NCBI RefSeq assembly: GCF_014203645.1
Contig: NZ_JACHJL010000011.1
Location: 1-64,000, forward strand
Direction of reading: 5' to 3'
From: Streptomyces zagrosensis
GTDB lineage: Bacteria > Actinomycetota > Actinomycetes > Streptomycetales > Streptomycetaceae
DNA length: 64,000 nt
The notes beneath the pieces were generated by a model that made no database searches, had not been told where the DNA came from, and saw only the letters and a list, made by a program, of their open reading frames with translations. A program made the position numbers and the translations under genes. Shown here piece by piece: positions 32,607 through 40,774 of this stretch (positions are counted from its first letter, which is position 1; every line of letters starts with the position of its first letter).

Positions 32607-33553
32607 ACGGTTGGCTGATCACCGGGGCGGGGGGCCTGCTCGGCCGCGAGTTGCGCGCCCGACTGGCCGCGGCGTCCGTACCCGCGCTCCCCCTGACCCA
32701 TGCCGACCTGGATCTGACGGACACCGAGGCGGTGGCCCGCGCCGTGCGGCGCACCCGGCCCGCGGTGGTCGTCAACTGCGCGGCCTGGACCGACGTAGAC
32801 GGCGCCGAGTCCCACGAGGCCGCGGCCCTGCGGGTCAACGGCGACGCGGTGCGCAGCCTGGCCCGCGCCTGCGCCACGACAGGCTCCCGGTTGCTGCACG
32901 TCTCATCCGACTACGTCTTCCCCGGCCGGTCCACCATGCCCTACGACGAGACCGCTCGCCCCGGGCCCCGCACCGCCTACGGCCGCACCCGACTCGCCGG
33001 CGAGCGCGCGGTGCTCGAAGAGTTGCCGCGTACGGGGACCGTGGTGCGTACGGCGTGGCTCTACGGGGCGCACGGCCGCAACGTCATCCGCACCATGGCC
33101 GCGCAAGCCGCGGCGGGCGACACCACCTTGGCTGTTGCGCACGACCAGCATGGTCAGCCCACCTGGACCAAGGACGTGGCCGGTCGCCTCCTCGCACTCG
33201 GGCGGCTACCCGCCTCGCAGGCGGCCGGGATCTTCCATGCCACCTGCGGGGGCCGCACCACCTGGTACGACCTGGCCAGAGAGGTGTTCCGGATGTGCGG
33301 CGCCGACCCGGACCGGGTGCTGCCGGTGGACAGCGCCAGCTTCAACAGGCCGGCGCAGCGCCCGGCGTGGAGCGTACTCGGCCATGCTCGGTGGGAGGAG
33401 GCGGGGCTGACGCCGCCGCGGCACTGGCGGGACGCGCTCGCGGTGGCGTTCCGCTCGGTGACCGCGGAAGGGCCACCCGCTCGGCGCCGGCCCGATGCGC
33501 GGCGCCCGGTAGCGAGCGCTGCGCGCAGCACAGTGCGGGCACTGAGCGGCTGA
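32603..33553 (+). CDS. rmlD: dTDP-4-dehydrorhamnose reductase
   Basis: 316 residues. It starts MNGWLITGAGGLLGREL (NADPH site) and has the RmlD landmarks VNCAAWTDVDGAE, LLHVSSDYVFPG, and AYGRTRLAGE with its Tyr (the usual YGRTK lysine is Arg here). GTVVRTAWLYG follows. GGAGG stands eight bases before the ATG, and translation is coupled to rmlB by a 4-bp overlap. Together the pair would carry out the first and last steps of dTDP-L-rhamnose synthesis. The C-terminal 30 residues are Arg/Pro/Ala-rich beyond the usual domain. A strong terminator follows 137 bp downstream. Confidence 0.9.
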   Translation: MNGWLITGAGGLLGRELRARLAAASVPALPLTHADLDLTDTEAVARAVRRTRPAVVVNCAAWTDVDGAESHEAAALRVNGDAVRSLARACATTGSRLLHVSSDYVFPGRSTMPYDETARPGPRTAYGRTRLAGERAVLEELPRTGTVVRTAWLYGAHGRNVIRTMAAQAAAGDTTLAVAHDQHGQPTWTKDVAGRLLALGRLPASQAAGIFHATCGGRTTWYDLAREVFRMCGADPDRVLPVDSASFNRPAQRPAWSVLGHARWEEAGLTPPRHWRDALAVAFRSVTAEGPPARRRPDARRPVASAARSTVRALSG

Positions 33554-33689
33554 TCACGCGACGGTGCAAGGAGCCAGTGCACAGGGGTGGGCCGACCGCA
33601 CGGGCCGACCGGACGGCTCCCCGGTCATGGGGATCGGTGATTGTGGTCGGTAGCTGAGATCAGTAACTGAGCGTCCCCGAAAGACGGCT

Positions 33690-33725
33690 GAGGGGCTTCG
33701 CGCACCGCAGTGCGCGAAGCCCCTC
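33690..33725. terminator. Perfect 16-bp hairpin between rmlD and the BCCT gene
   Basis: GAGGGGCTTCGCGCAC, loop CGCA, GTGCGCGAAGCCCCTC. The stem can extend outward through CTGA/TCAG with a small bulge. It lies between two convergent genes and should act in both directions. Confidence 0.85.
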
Positions 33726-33861
33726 ACTCAGCTACAGCAGCCGGACGGCATACGGGCCGTAACGGCTGATCGCGCCCCTCGCCTCCGTGCGGGGCGGGCG
33801 ATCGGCCAACGCCGGCGGCCATGGCAGACGCAGTCAGCACCGTGGCCACAGCCAGCACGTG

Positions 33862-35592
33862 CTACTTCTTGCTCACGGGCTCCGCCTCATCGACCTCGGT
33901 GGCCCCGGAGCCGGGCATGATCTGGATCTCGAAGTCGCCCGCGTACTTCTCATGACCGGCGATGACCGCCATCTCCACGGCCTCCTCGCCCCTCTCACCA
34001 CGCACGATGAGCGGGTCGTGCCGCAGATCGCGCATGAGTGCCACACACATGCCGACCATGACCAGGACAAAGGGCGCGGCTACCAGGATGGTCAGGTTTT
34101 GCAGTCCGGTCAGTACGTCCGAGCCGCCTTCGCCGACCATCAACATGACGGCCGCCACGGCGCCGGTCACCACGCCCCAGAAGATGACGACGAGCTTGGT
34201 GGGCTCGAAGGAGCCCTTTTGGGAGAGCGTCCCCATCACGATGGAGGCCGCGTCCGCGCCGGAGACGAAGAAGATGCCGACCAGGACCATCACCAGGATG
34301 CTGGTCACGGTCGCCATCGGGTACTGGTCGAGTACGTCAAAGAGCCGACCCTCGGGCGAGGTGTCGGTACCCAGTTTGTCAGCGGACTGAAGCTTCATCG
34401 CCGAGCTGCCGAAGATGGCGAACCACAGCAGGGAGACGGAGCTGGGAACCAGGATCACCCCGCCGACGAACTGCCGGATGGTACGGCCCCGGCTGATCCG
34501 TGCGATGAACATGCCGACGAACGGCGTCCAAGAGATCCACCAGGCCCAGTAGAAGACCGTCCAGGAACCGAGCCAGTCGGCGACGGACTGGCCGCCGGTG
34601 GCCTCGGTACGGCCCACCAACTGCGGCAGGTCGCCGAGGTAGGCGCCCATGGACGTGGGCAGCATGTCGAGGATCACGATGGTCGGCCCGGCCACGAAGA
34701 CGAAGATCGCCAACGCGAGCGCCAACACCATGTTGATGTTCGACAGCCACTGGATGCCCTTGGCGATGCCGGACACGGCAGAGGCGATGAAGGCGACCGT
34801 GAGCACCGCGATGATGGCGACGAGCAATCCGGTGCCCGCGTCGTTCATCCAATCCAGTTTCTCTATGCCGCTGCCGATCTGCACGGCGCCTAGGCCCAGC
34901 GATGCGGCGGAGCCGAAGAGAGTGGCGAAGATGGCCAGGATGTCGATGATGCGGCCCGGCGTGCCGTTGGCGTGCCGCTTGCCGATCAGCGGGGTGAACA
35001 CGGCGCTGATCGTCTGCCGGCGCCCGCGCCGGAAGGTGCTGTACGCGATGGCGAGGCCCACCACCGCGTAGATGGCCCACGGATGCAGTGTCCAGTGGAA
35101 GAGCGTGGTGGCCATCGAGGTCTGCATGGCCTCGTAGTCGTTCGCGTTATTGGTGCCTGGTGGCGCGTCGATGAAGTGCGACATCGGTTCGCTGACGCCG
35201 TAGAACATCAGCCCGATGCCCATGCCCGCGCTGAACATCATCGCGACCCAGGAGACGGTACGGAACTCCGGTTTCTCCCCCTCCTGGCCCAGCGTGATCT
35301 TGCCGTAGCGGCTCATGGCCAGCCACAGCGCGAACACCACGAAGCCCGATGCGGCCAGCATGAAGGCCCAACCACCGTGGTGGATGAGTTTCGTGAGGAG
35401 ATCGGATGAGATGTCCTGCAACGCGTCGGTAGCGATCGCACCCCAGGTGACGAACGCGAGCGTGAGGACGGCCGTCACCCCGAAGACCACACGGTCGGTC
35501 TGTGGTGGTTTCGTCTGGTGTGGGCTGCCCGGCACGCTGGCCGGCACGGTCGAGTCGCCCCGACCGCCCTTCTCCTGTTGGTTCTCCGACAC
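33862..35592 (-). CDS. BCCT-family betaine/choline/carnitine transporter
   Basis: 576 residues with about 12 membrane segments. The glycine-rich motif GMGIGLMFYGVSEPMSHF and the tryptophan box WAWWISWTPFVGMFIARISRGRTIR are both diagnostic of BCCT symporters for compatible solutes. The N-terminus (about 35 residues) and C-terminus (about 60 residues, charged) are cytoplasmic. Start GTG 35592 has GGAAAGG upstream. It stands alone. A role in osmotic stress by uptake of glycine betaine or a related compound is likely; Na+ or H+ coupling cannot be told here. Confidence 0.94.
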   Translation of the reverse strand: MSENQQEKGGRGDSTVPASVPGSPHQTKPPQTDRVVFGVTAVLTLAFVTWGAIATDALQDISSDLLTKLIHHGGWAFMLAASGFVVFALWLAMSRYGKITLGQEGEKPEFRTVSWVAMMFSAGMGIGLMFYGVSEPMSHFIDAPPGTNNANDYEAMQTSMATTLFHWTLHPWAIYAVVGLAIAYSTFRRGRRQTISAVFTPLIGKRHANGTPGRIIDILAIFATLFGSAASLGLGAVQIGSGIEKLDWMNDAGTGLLVAIIAVLTVAFIASAVSGIAKGIQWLSNINMVLALALAIFVFVAGPTIVILDMLPTSMGAYLGDLPQLVGRTEATGGQSVADWLGSWTVFYWAWWISWTPFVGMFIARISRGRTIRQFVGGVILVPSSVSLLWFAIFGSSAMKLQSADKLGTDTSPEGRLFDVLDQYPMATVTSILVMVLVGIFFVSGADAASIVMGTLSQKGSFEPTKLVVIFWGVVTGAVAAVMLMVGEGGSDVLTGLQNLTILVAAPFVLVMVGMCVALMRDLRHDPLIVRGERGEEAVEMAVIAGHEKYAGDFEIQIMPGSGATEVDEAEPVSKK

Positions 35593-35737
35593 GCGGCGAC
35601 CTTTCCTTTAAGGAGTAACTAACGAACGTTTCTGTTGCTCGCTACCCCTTACCACGGAACACAGTCCCGCCGCTTGAACTGTGCGACCTGCCGGGGGCCG
35701 GTCGGTAGACCCCCGGTGGCCTGGTGTTATGCCGTCG

Positions 35738-37750
35738 TCACGCGCGGCGACCCGATGTCCGGTGGTCGGACCCGGTCGGCAGCCGGTCGATGAGCCCGGG
35801 CGCGGGCACCGAGGTGAGCGGCGCGCTCGGGCCGCTGTGCGCTTGGCCGCCCGAGCGCTGGACGAGCGCCGGTGCGCCGCCTACCAGGGGCAGTTCGGCG
35901 CTGGTGCGGGCCAGGTCGAGGGTGAGCTTTGGCTGACTGTTCGGCGCGCTGATCAGCCCGCGGTCGGTGCCCGCGACGATGAGAGCGAGCCGGTGCCCGG
36001 CCTTGACCACGTGGTCGCTCGCGGCCAGGTCCAAGGTGATGGTGTGCGGCTTGCCCGGAGTGAGCGGCCGGCCGATGTGGTCATCGGCATAGTTGCCGAG
36101 GTCGGCCCAGCCGCGGCTGAAGATGGTGTAGTTCACGCGTCGGGTGTCGGCCCCGGTGTCCAGGAAGCAGGCGCTGTCGCCCGGCCTGCTCTCGCCCCAG
36201 CAACTACGGGTGGACAGCGTGGAAATGCCTTCCCCCGCACCCGTGTAGTTACGGATCGTGTCGGGCCCCACGTCCACCAGTACAGCCGAGAGGTGGGCCG
36301 TACGGGTGCTGGGAGTCGCGGTGACCGTCACCTTGGCCGACCCGGAAAGCCGTAGGTCCTTGGCGAGCGGGCGGGTGGTGAACCCGGCCTTGGCGGCGGT
36401 GCGCACATCCACCTGCGCGGCCCAGTCGGCCTCGCTCAGTCGCGGGTCGTCGGTGAACGTCTCGGTGCTGCCCGCGGTGGCGGGTTCGGTGCCCAAAATG
36501 CCGACGCCGGGGGTGGCGCCGCTGCGTGGCCGTAGCGTGGTGGCCTCGGTGCCGGCCGCGGGCCATACCGCGTCGGTGGTCCACCGGTCGGGTTCGCGCT
36601 CGATGGTGGCCATGGGCTCGCGCTCGATGCCGTTGTCAACGCCGAGTAGGTAGTGGTCGAACCAGCGGTGTGCGGTGTCCACCCACTGCTCGCGGCGCAG
36701 GTCGAACGGGTCCACGTGACCGGCCTGCGAAAGCCAGATCTTGCGCTCGACGCCGGCGGTGGCGAGAGCGTCCCACCACTGGCCGAGGTGCTTCATCCGG
36801 ACGTTGAGGTCCTGCCCGCCGTGTACGGCCAGGACGCTGGCCTTGACGTTCTTCGCGTCCGGGACGTAATCGCGCTCGGTCCACAGCTTGGTCCAGTCAC
36901 CGGTGCGCGGGGCGCCCTTGACGAGTTCGTCCTTGACCACGCGGCAACGAGCGGCGGCCTCCTGGCTCTCCACCGCACGGGCCAGACCATCGGGGCCACC
37001 GCTGTGGTACGGGGCGCCCTTGGCGAAGTAGTAGTCGTACCAAGAAGAGATGGCGCCGATCGGCACGATGGTCTTCAGGCCCTTGACGCCGGTGGCGGCG
37101 ACTCCGTTGGCGACCGTGCCGTCGTAGCTCTTGCCGATCATGCCGGTGGCGCCGGTGGTCCAGTCCGCGGTGGCCTTCGTACCGCCCGTACGGCTGGTGT
37201 ACGCGGTGGCGTCGCCGTTCAGCCACTGCACCACGGCCTTGGCCGAGATGATGTCGGAGCGCCCACCGACGTCCACGCAGCCATCGGAACGATTGGTGCC
37301 GGCGAGGTCCACCAGGACGGCCGCATAGCCGCGCGGTACGAAGTAGTTGTCGTAGTGCATCGGGAATTGCACGGGTTTGCCGGAGGCGTCGTAGGTCTTC
37401 TTCTGGCTCTCGTTGCCGCGCCCGCAGCAGGAGTAGTACGGGCTGGCGTCCATGATGACCGGAACCTTGCGGCCCGCACGTGCTGCCTCGCTGGGGCGCA
37501 CGATGTCGGCCGCCACCCGATCGGTCCTACCGTTCCGATCGAGGTCAAGGCCGGTGTCCACCCATACGGACTCGCGGATGGCGTCCGCGTAGGAGTAGGC
37601 CGGTCGGCTCAGTTCGCCGGTGACCGTGCCGCCGGGCGACTTGCTGCCCTGAGCGGAGGTCGGGGTGGCGATCGTGGCCATCAGGGCGGCCACGACCGCC
37701 AGTATGAGCGTCGTCCACTGGATGCGGGTGCCCCGCGCACGTTTCAGCAC
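35738..37750 (-). CDS. Secreted X-Pro dipeptidyl-peptidase (S15 family)
   Basis: 670 residues from GTG 37750, which gives a signal peptide (VLKRARGTRIQWTTLILAVV, cleavage after the ATPTSAQ region); MGKIW at 37813 and MSES at 37843 are alternative starts. The catalytic Ser is in GKSYDG near 207, Asp in VHGGQDLNVR near 312, and His in SQAGHVDPF near 345. A C-terminal jelly-roll domain (from about residue 410) is typical of CocE/PepX-type enzymes. It cleaves dipeptides from substrates with Pro at position 2. It is divergent from a secreted M1 aminopeptidase, suggesting joint extracellular peptide digestion. Confidence 0.92.
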   Translation of the reverse strand: MLKRARGTRIQWTTLILAVVAALMATIATPTSAQGSKSPGGTVTGELSRPAYSYADAIRESVWVDTGLDLDRNGRTDRVAADIVRPSEAARAGRKVPVIMDASPYYSCCGRGNESQKKTYDASGKPVQFPMHYDNYFVPRGYAAVLVDLAGTNRSDGCVDVGGRSDIISAKAVVQWLNGDATAYTSRTGGTKATADWTTGATGMIGKSYDGTVANGVAATGVKGLKTIVPIGAISSWYDYYFAKGAPYHSGGPDGLARAVESQEAAARCRVVKDELVKGAPRTGDWTKLWTERDYVPDAKNVKASVLAVHGGQDLNVRMKHLGQWWDALATAGVERKIWLSQAGHVDPFDLRREQWVDTAHRWFDHYLLGVDNGIEREPMATIEREPDRWTTDAVWPAAGTEATTLRPRSGATPGVGILGTEPATAGSTETFTDDPRLSEADWAAQVDVRTAAKAGFTTRPLAKDLRLSGSAKVTVTATPSTRTAHLSAVLVDVGPDTIRNYTGAGEGISTLSTRSCWGESRPGDSACFLDTGADTRRVNYTIFSRGWADLGNYADDHIGRPLTPGKPHTITLDLAASDHVVKAGHRLALIVAGTDRGLISAPNSQPKLTLDLARTSAELPLVGGAPALVQRSGGQAHSGPSAPLTSVPAPGLIDRLPTGSDHRTSGRRA

Positions 37751-37916
37751 GGGCGGACCGTAGCGCGAGTGACCACGCGGGCAGAAGAGGGCGGGGTGCC
37801 AGATCTTCCCCATGCGACAGCGGTCTTCGACTGACTCACTCATGTCGATCTTGTGACAGTGAGCGCCATGGACATGTCCCTTTGGACCGTCAGTACGTAG
37901 GGTCGAGCCGACCAAC

Positions 37917-37957
37917 CGATCGTTCTGCCTGACCAGGAGCGATCGTTTCGCCTGACC
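37917..37957 (+). promoter_or_regulatory. 18-bp direct repeat with 23-bp period before the M1 peptidase gene
   Basis: CGATCGTTCTGCCTGACC (37917-37934) recurs as CGATCGTTTCGCCTGACC (37940-37957). The second copy ends 14 bases before the GTG start, next to the ribosome-binding site. A 23-bp period is about two helical turns. It is a candidate operator or a control site in the 5' leader. Confidence 0.5.
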
Positions 37958-37971
37958 GAGTTGGAGGACTC

Positions 37972-39528
37972 GTGCGTTACAGACTCCTCGCCCCGAGCGC
38001 GGCTGCCGCCTGCCTGCTGCTGGCGATCCCGGCATCGGCCGCGCAGCCCACGCCGGGCGCCCCGGGCGTCGGCGACAGCTACTACCCGGCGAACGGCAAC
38101 GGTGGTTACGACGTTTCGCACTACGACCTGCGTCTGAAGTACCAGCCGAAGACCGACCTGCTTGAGGGCACGGCGACGCTGATAGCCAAGACAACCCAGG
38201 ACCTCTCTCGCTTCAACCTCGACTTCGGGCTCCCCGTGAGTGAGGTGCGGGTGGGCGGCAAGAAGGCATCGTTCGCGACCTCCGGCAAGCACGAGTTGGA
38301 GATCACGCCGGCCACGCCGCTGGCGAAGGGCAAGCAGATATCCGTCGTCGTCCGCTATGCGGGCAAGCCCTCCGACCTGAAGATCGATGGCTTCACCGCC
38401 TGGGCCCGTACGCCCGATGGCGGGGTCATCGCCCAGGAGCCCGAGGGTTCCGCCTGGTGGTTCCCGGGCAACGACCACCCCACCGACAAGGCCACGTACG
38501 ACATCTCCGTCTCCGTGCCGGACGGCACCCAGGCCATATCCAACGGTGTGCTGCTGTCAGAGAGTTCGAAGCTGGGCTGGACCCGCTACAACTGGCGCTC
38601 GGACAAACCGCAGGCGACGTACCTGACCACGCTCGCCATCGGCAAGTTCGACATCACCAAGGACACCACCGCATCCGGGCTGCCGGTCATCAACGCCTTC
38701 AGCAAGGACCTGGGCGTCAACGACGGTGCGGCGCGGGCGAGCATCGAGCGCACCACCGAGGTCACCGAATGGCTGGAGACCGTCTTCGGTACCTACCCGT
38801 TCAACTCGGTCGGCGGCTATGTGCCGAACGTGCCGGCGGGATACGCGCTGGAGACTCAGACTCGTCCCTTCTACGGCAAGAAGGCGTTCGACCGCGGCAG
38901 CAACGTCTCGGTCGTCGTGCACGAGTTGGCGCACCAGTGGTACGGCGACAGCGTCGCCCTCAAGGACTGGAAGGACATCTGGGTCAACGAGGGCTTCGCG
39001 CGCTACAGCCAGTGGCTGTGGTCGGAGAAGGAGGGCGAGGGCACCGCGCAGGAGTTGGCGCAGTACGCGTACGACCAGCACCCGGCCGATGACCCGTTCT
39101 GGACCGTCAAGCCGGGCGACCCGGGCCCGCAGAACCAGTTCCACGGCGCGGTCTACGACCGGGGCGCCATGGCCATCCAGGCGCTCCGCAACGAGATCGG
39201 TGACGAGGACTTCTTCACCATCCTCAAGGAGTGGCCGACCACCCGCCAGCACGGCAACGCCTCGGTGAAGGACTTCGTGCACTTCGCGGAGAAGGCGTCG
39301 GGCAAGCCGCTGTCGGAGCTCTTTGACACCTGGCTGTTCACCGACACCAAGCCGGCTGCGCCCGCGGCACACGACGCGGGGGTCGCCCGCGCGACCAAGC
39401 CGTCGGCTGCTACTTCCTCCGCTCCCTCGTCGGCGCCGCTCAAGCAGCCCAAGTCGTGGAAGCAGATCGAGGCCACGAACTCCGTGCACGACCATGGTGC
39501 GGGCGGCTGCAACTGCGGCCAGCACTGA
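37972..39528 (+). CDS. Secreted M1-family metallopeptidase (aminopeptidase)
   Basis: 518 residues. A clear signal peptide (VRYRLLAPSAAAACLLLAIP, cleavage after ASA) is followed by a beta-sheet domain and the zinc site HELAHQWYGD near 316, with the second-shell Glu in WVNEGFARYS. It lacks the long C-terminal helical domain of ERAP-like members, as do many short bacterial M1 proteins. The GGAGG site five bases before the GTG is strong. The tail after about residue 455 is Ala/Ser/Pro/Lys-rich and ends HDHGAGGCNCGQH, an unusual His/Cys cluster. It is divergent from the X-Pro peptidase. Confidence 0.94.
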   Translation: MRYRLLAPSAAAACLLLAIPASAAQPTPGAPGVGDSYYPANGNGGYDVSHYDLRLKYQPKTDLLEGTATLIAKTTQDLSRFNLDFGLPVSEVRVGGKKASFATSGKHELEITPATPLAKGKQISVVVRYAGKPSDLKIDGFTAWARTPDGGVIAQEPEGSAWWFPGNDHPTDKATYDISVSVPDGTQAISNGVLLSESSKLGWTRYNWRSDKPQATYLTTLAIGKFDITKDTTASGLPVINAFSKDLGVNDGAARASIERTTEVTEWLETVFGTYPFNSVGGYVPNVPAGYALETQTRPFYGKKAFDRGSNVSVVVHELAHQWYGDSVALKDWKDIWVNEGFARYSQWLWSEKEGEGTAQELAQYAYDQHPADDPFWTVKPGDPGPQNQFHGAVYDRGAMAIQALRNEIGDEDFFTILKEWPTTRQHGNASVKDFVHFAEKASGKPLSELFDTWLFTDTKPAAPAAHDAGVARATKPSAATSSAPSSAPLKQPKSWKQIEATNSVHDHGAGGCNCGQH

Positions 39529-39607
39529 CCGCTACGGGGGCCCTGCGCGCTGACTCGCGAGGGCCGTAACCCCGGCCACCGGGCCACCGGCCCACCAGGT
39601 CAACACC

Positions 39608-39648
39608 GCGCGCCGGCGCGGCGGGTGCTTCCCGCCACGCCGGCGCGC
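39608..39648. terminator. Strong hairpin after the M1 peptidase gene
   Basis: GCGCGCCGGCG-C-GGCGGG, loop TGCTT, CCCGCC-A-CGCCGGCGCGC: 17 of 18 pairs. It sits between two convergent genes. Confidence 0.85.
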
Positions 39649-39678
39649 CGGCCGTTTCCGGGACTGCGCGGCGCGGTG

Positions 39679-40122
39679 TCACACCTCGTCGGCTGGGGAC
39701 CATCCCACCGAAAACCACTCGTCCGCACTCTGTTGGCCCAAGGCCCAACAAACCGCAAAGGGCAGCGCGAGTGCGGCGAGTTGAGCGAGCACAAAGCCAT
39801 CAGCGGCCAGGGCCACTCCGATGCTCAGCAGGGCGATGACGACGGTGAAGACCTCGTAGCCGTACACCAGTTTGCAGGCGAGCAGCGAACGCCGAAAGAA
39901 CAACCCGCTAGCGACGAGCAGCGCGGCGCACAACACGAACATTCCATAGGCGATCGACCGCACGGCCCCCTCGCCCTGCACGCTCTGCCCGTGGTCATGG
40001 CGGGTATCGATCTCCGACAGGATGAACCACCCGGCGAACGCCATGATGAGGACCTGAATCCACAGCGTGATCAGGCCGAACTTCACTGAGCCCGGCATGC
40101 GGTACAGCGTGCGAACGTCCAT
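39679..40122 (-). CDS. Small integral membrane protein, four predicted transmembrane segments
   Basis: 147 residues. Hydrophobic segments are near 14-34 (FGLITLWIQVLIMAFAGWFI), 57-75, 84-104 and 108-128. The loop between the first two is charged and contains DTRHDHG. A GGGAG site lies about ten bases before the ATG. The sequence resembles uncharacterised Streptomyces membrane proteins, and I do not assign a function. It is convergent with the M1 peptidase gene, and the neighbour on its 5' side is a decayed gene. Confidence 0.75.
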   Translation of the reverse strand: MDVRTLYRMPGSVKFGLITLWIQVLIMAFAGWFILSEIDTRHDHGQSVQGEGAVRSIAYGMFVLCAALLVASGLFFRRSLLACKLVYGYEVFTVVIALLSIGVALAADGFVLAQLAALALPFAVCWALGQQSADEWFSVGWSPADEV

Positions 40123-40214
40123 GGGGGCGACTCCCTCAGCGTGGTTCCCGTTGGCGCATCGGCAGTCTCACAGGCACCGCGGGGACCGGTCCCGACGGTG
40201 CCCGAGAGACCGCC

Positions 40215-40640
40215 CTACCGCTTCGCACCCGCCCACGCCGTTTCCCGATAGGTGTAGCGCCGCTCCTGCTCGGGCCGTAGTTCGACCAGGGCCATGGGTT
40301 TGTGTTGCGGGTTGCCCCTGGCGTCGAAGGCGATGGGGCCGCTCAGCCCGGGAAGTGGGCCGCTTTGACCAATTCGGAGGAGCATATTGCGCACCCCGGC
40401 CGCGTCCACCGCGTCGCTGCCCTGGGGCCCCGACGCATCGCGGATGGCCGTGCCGAGGGACTGGTTGTCGGTGTCGTCCCGCTTGATGTCCTTCACCACG
40501 TCGATGCGAAATCCATGGGATTGGCGCCGCCGCAGGTAGGCGGCGCGGCGGCGACGGCGGTTTGATCGGCGTTGGGCGAGGACACCCGGAAGAAGGTCGG
40601 GTGGTCGCACGACCCATCGGTTACGCCCACGCTTTCGTCG
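40215..40640 (-). pseudogene. Remnant of a substrate-binding-protein gene (truncated, frameshifted)
   Basis: The leftward frame ending at TAG 40215 reads IDVVKDIKRDDTDNQSLG, then LPGLSGPIAFDARGNP and HKPMALVELRPEQERR. This looks like the C-terminal end of a periplasmic-binding-protein-like ligand domain. Further upstream, HPTFFRVSSPNADQTAVAAA, which fits the same fold, is in another frame; the two join near 40545 if one frameshift is allowed. Nothing upstream of about 40640 completes the protein, so the N-terminal part is gone. The exact boundary and family are uncertain. Confidence 0.5.
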
Positions 40641-40714
40641 GCGGCACCGCGCTTGGTCACGCCCTGGGCGCACTGCTGCGGCTGGCAGGGCCGCCGCTGG
40701 CAAGGCCGGAAAGA

Positions 40715-40767
40715 GGCGCGGCCCACGAACCCGAGGGTGAACTCGCGGTTCGTGGGCCCGTGGCGCC
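40715..40767 (-). terminator. Hairpin downstream of the amino-acid permease gene
   Basis: GCCCACGAACC (40721-40731) pairs perfectly with GGTTCGTGGGC (40747-40757), and GGCGC/GCGCC extend the stem outside a small internal loop. It lies immediately after the permease stop codon on the minus strand. Confidence 0.7.
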
Positions 40768-40774
40768 TCGTCGG

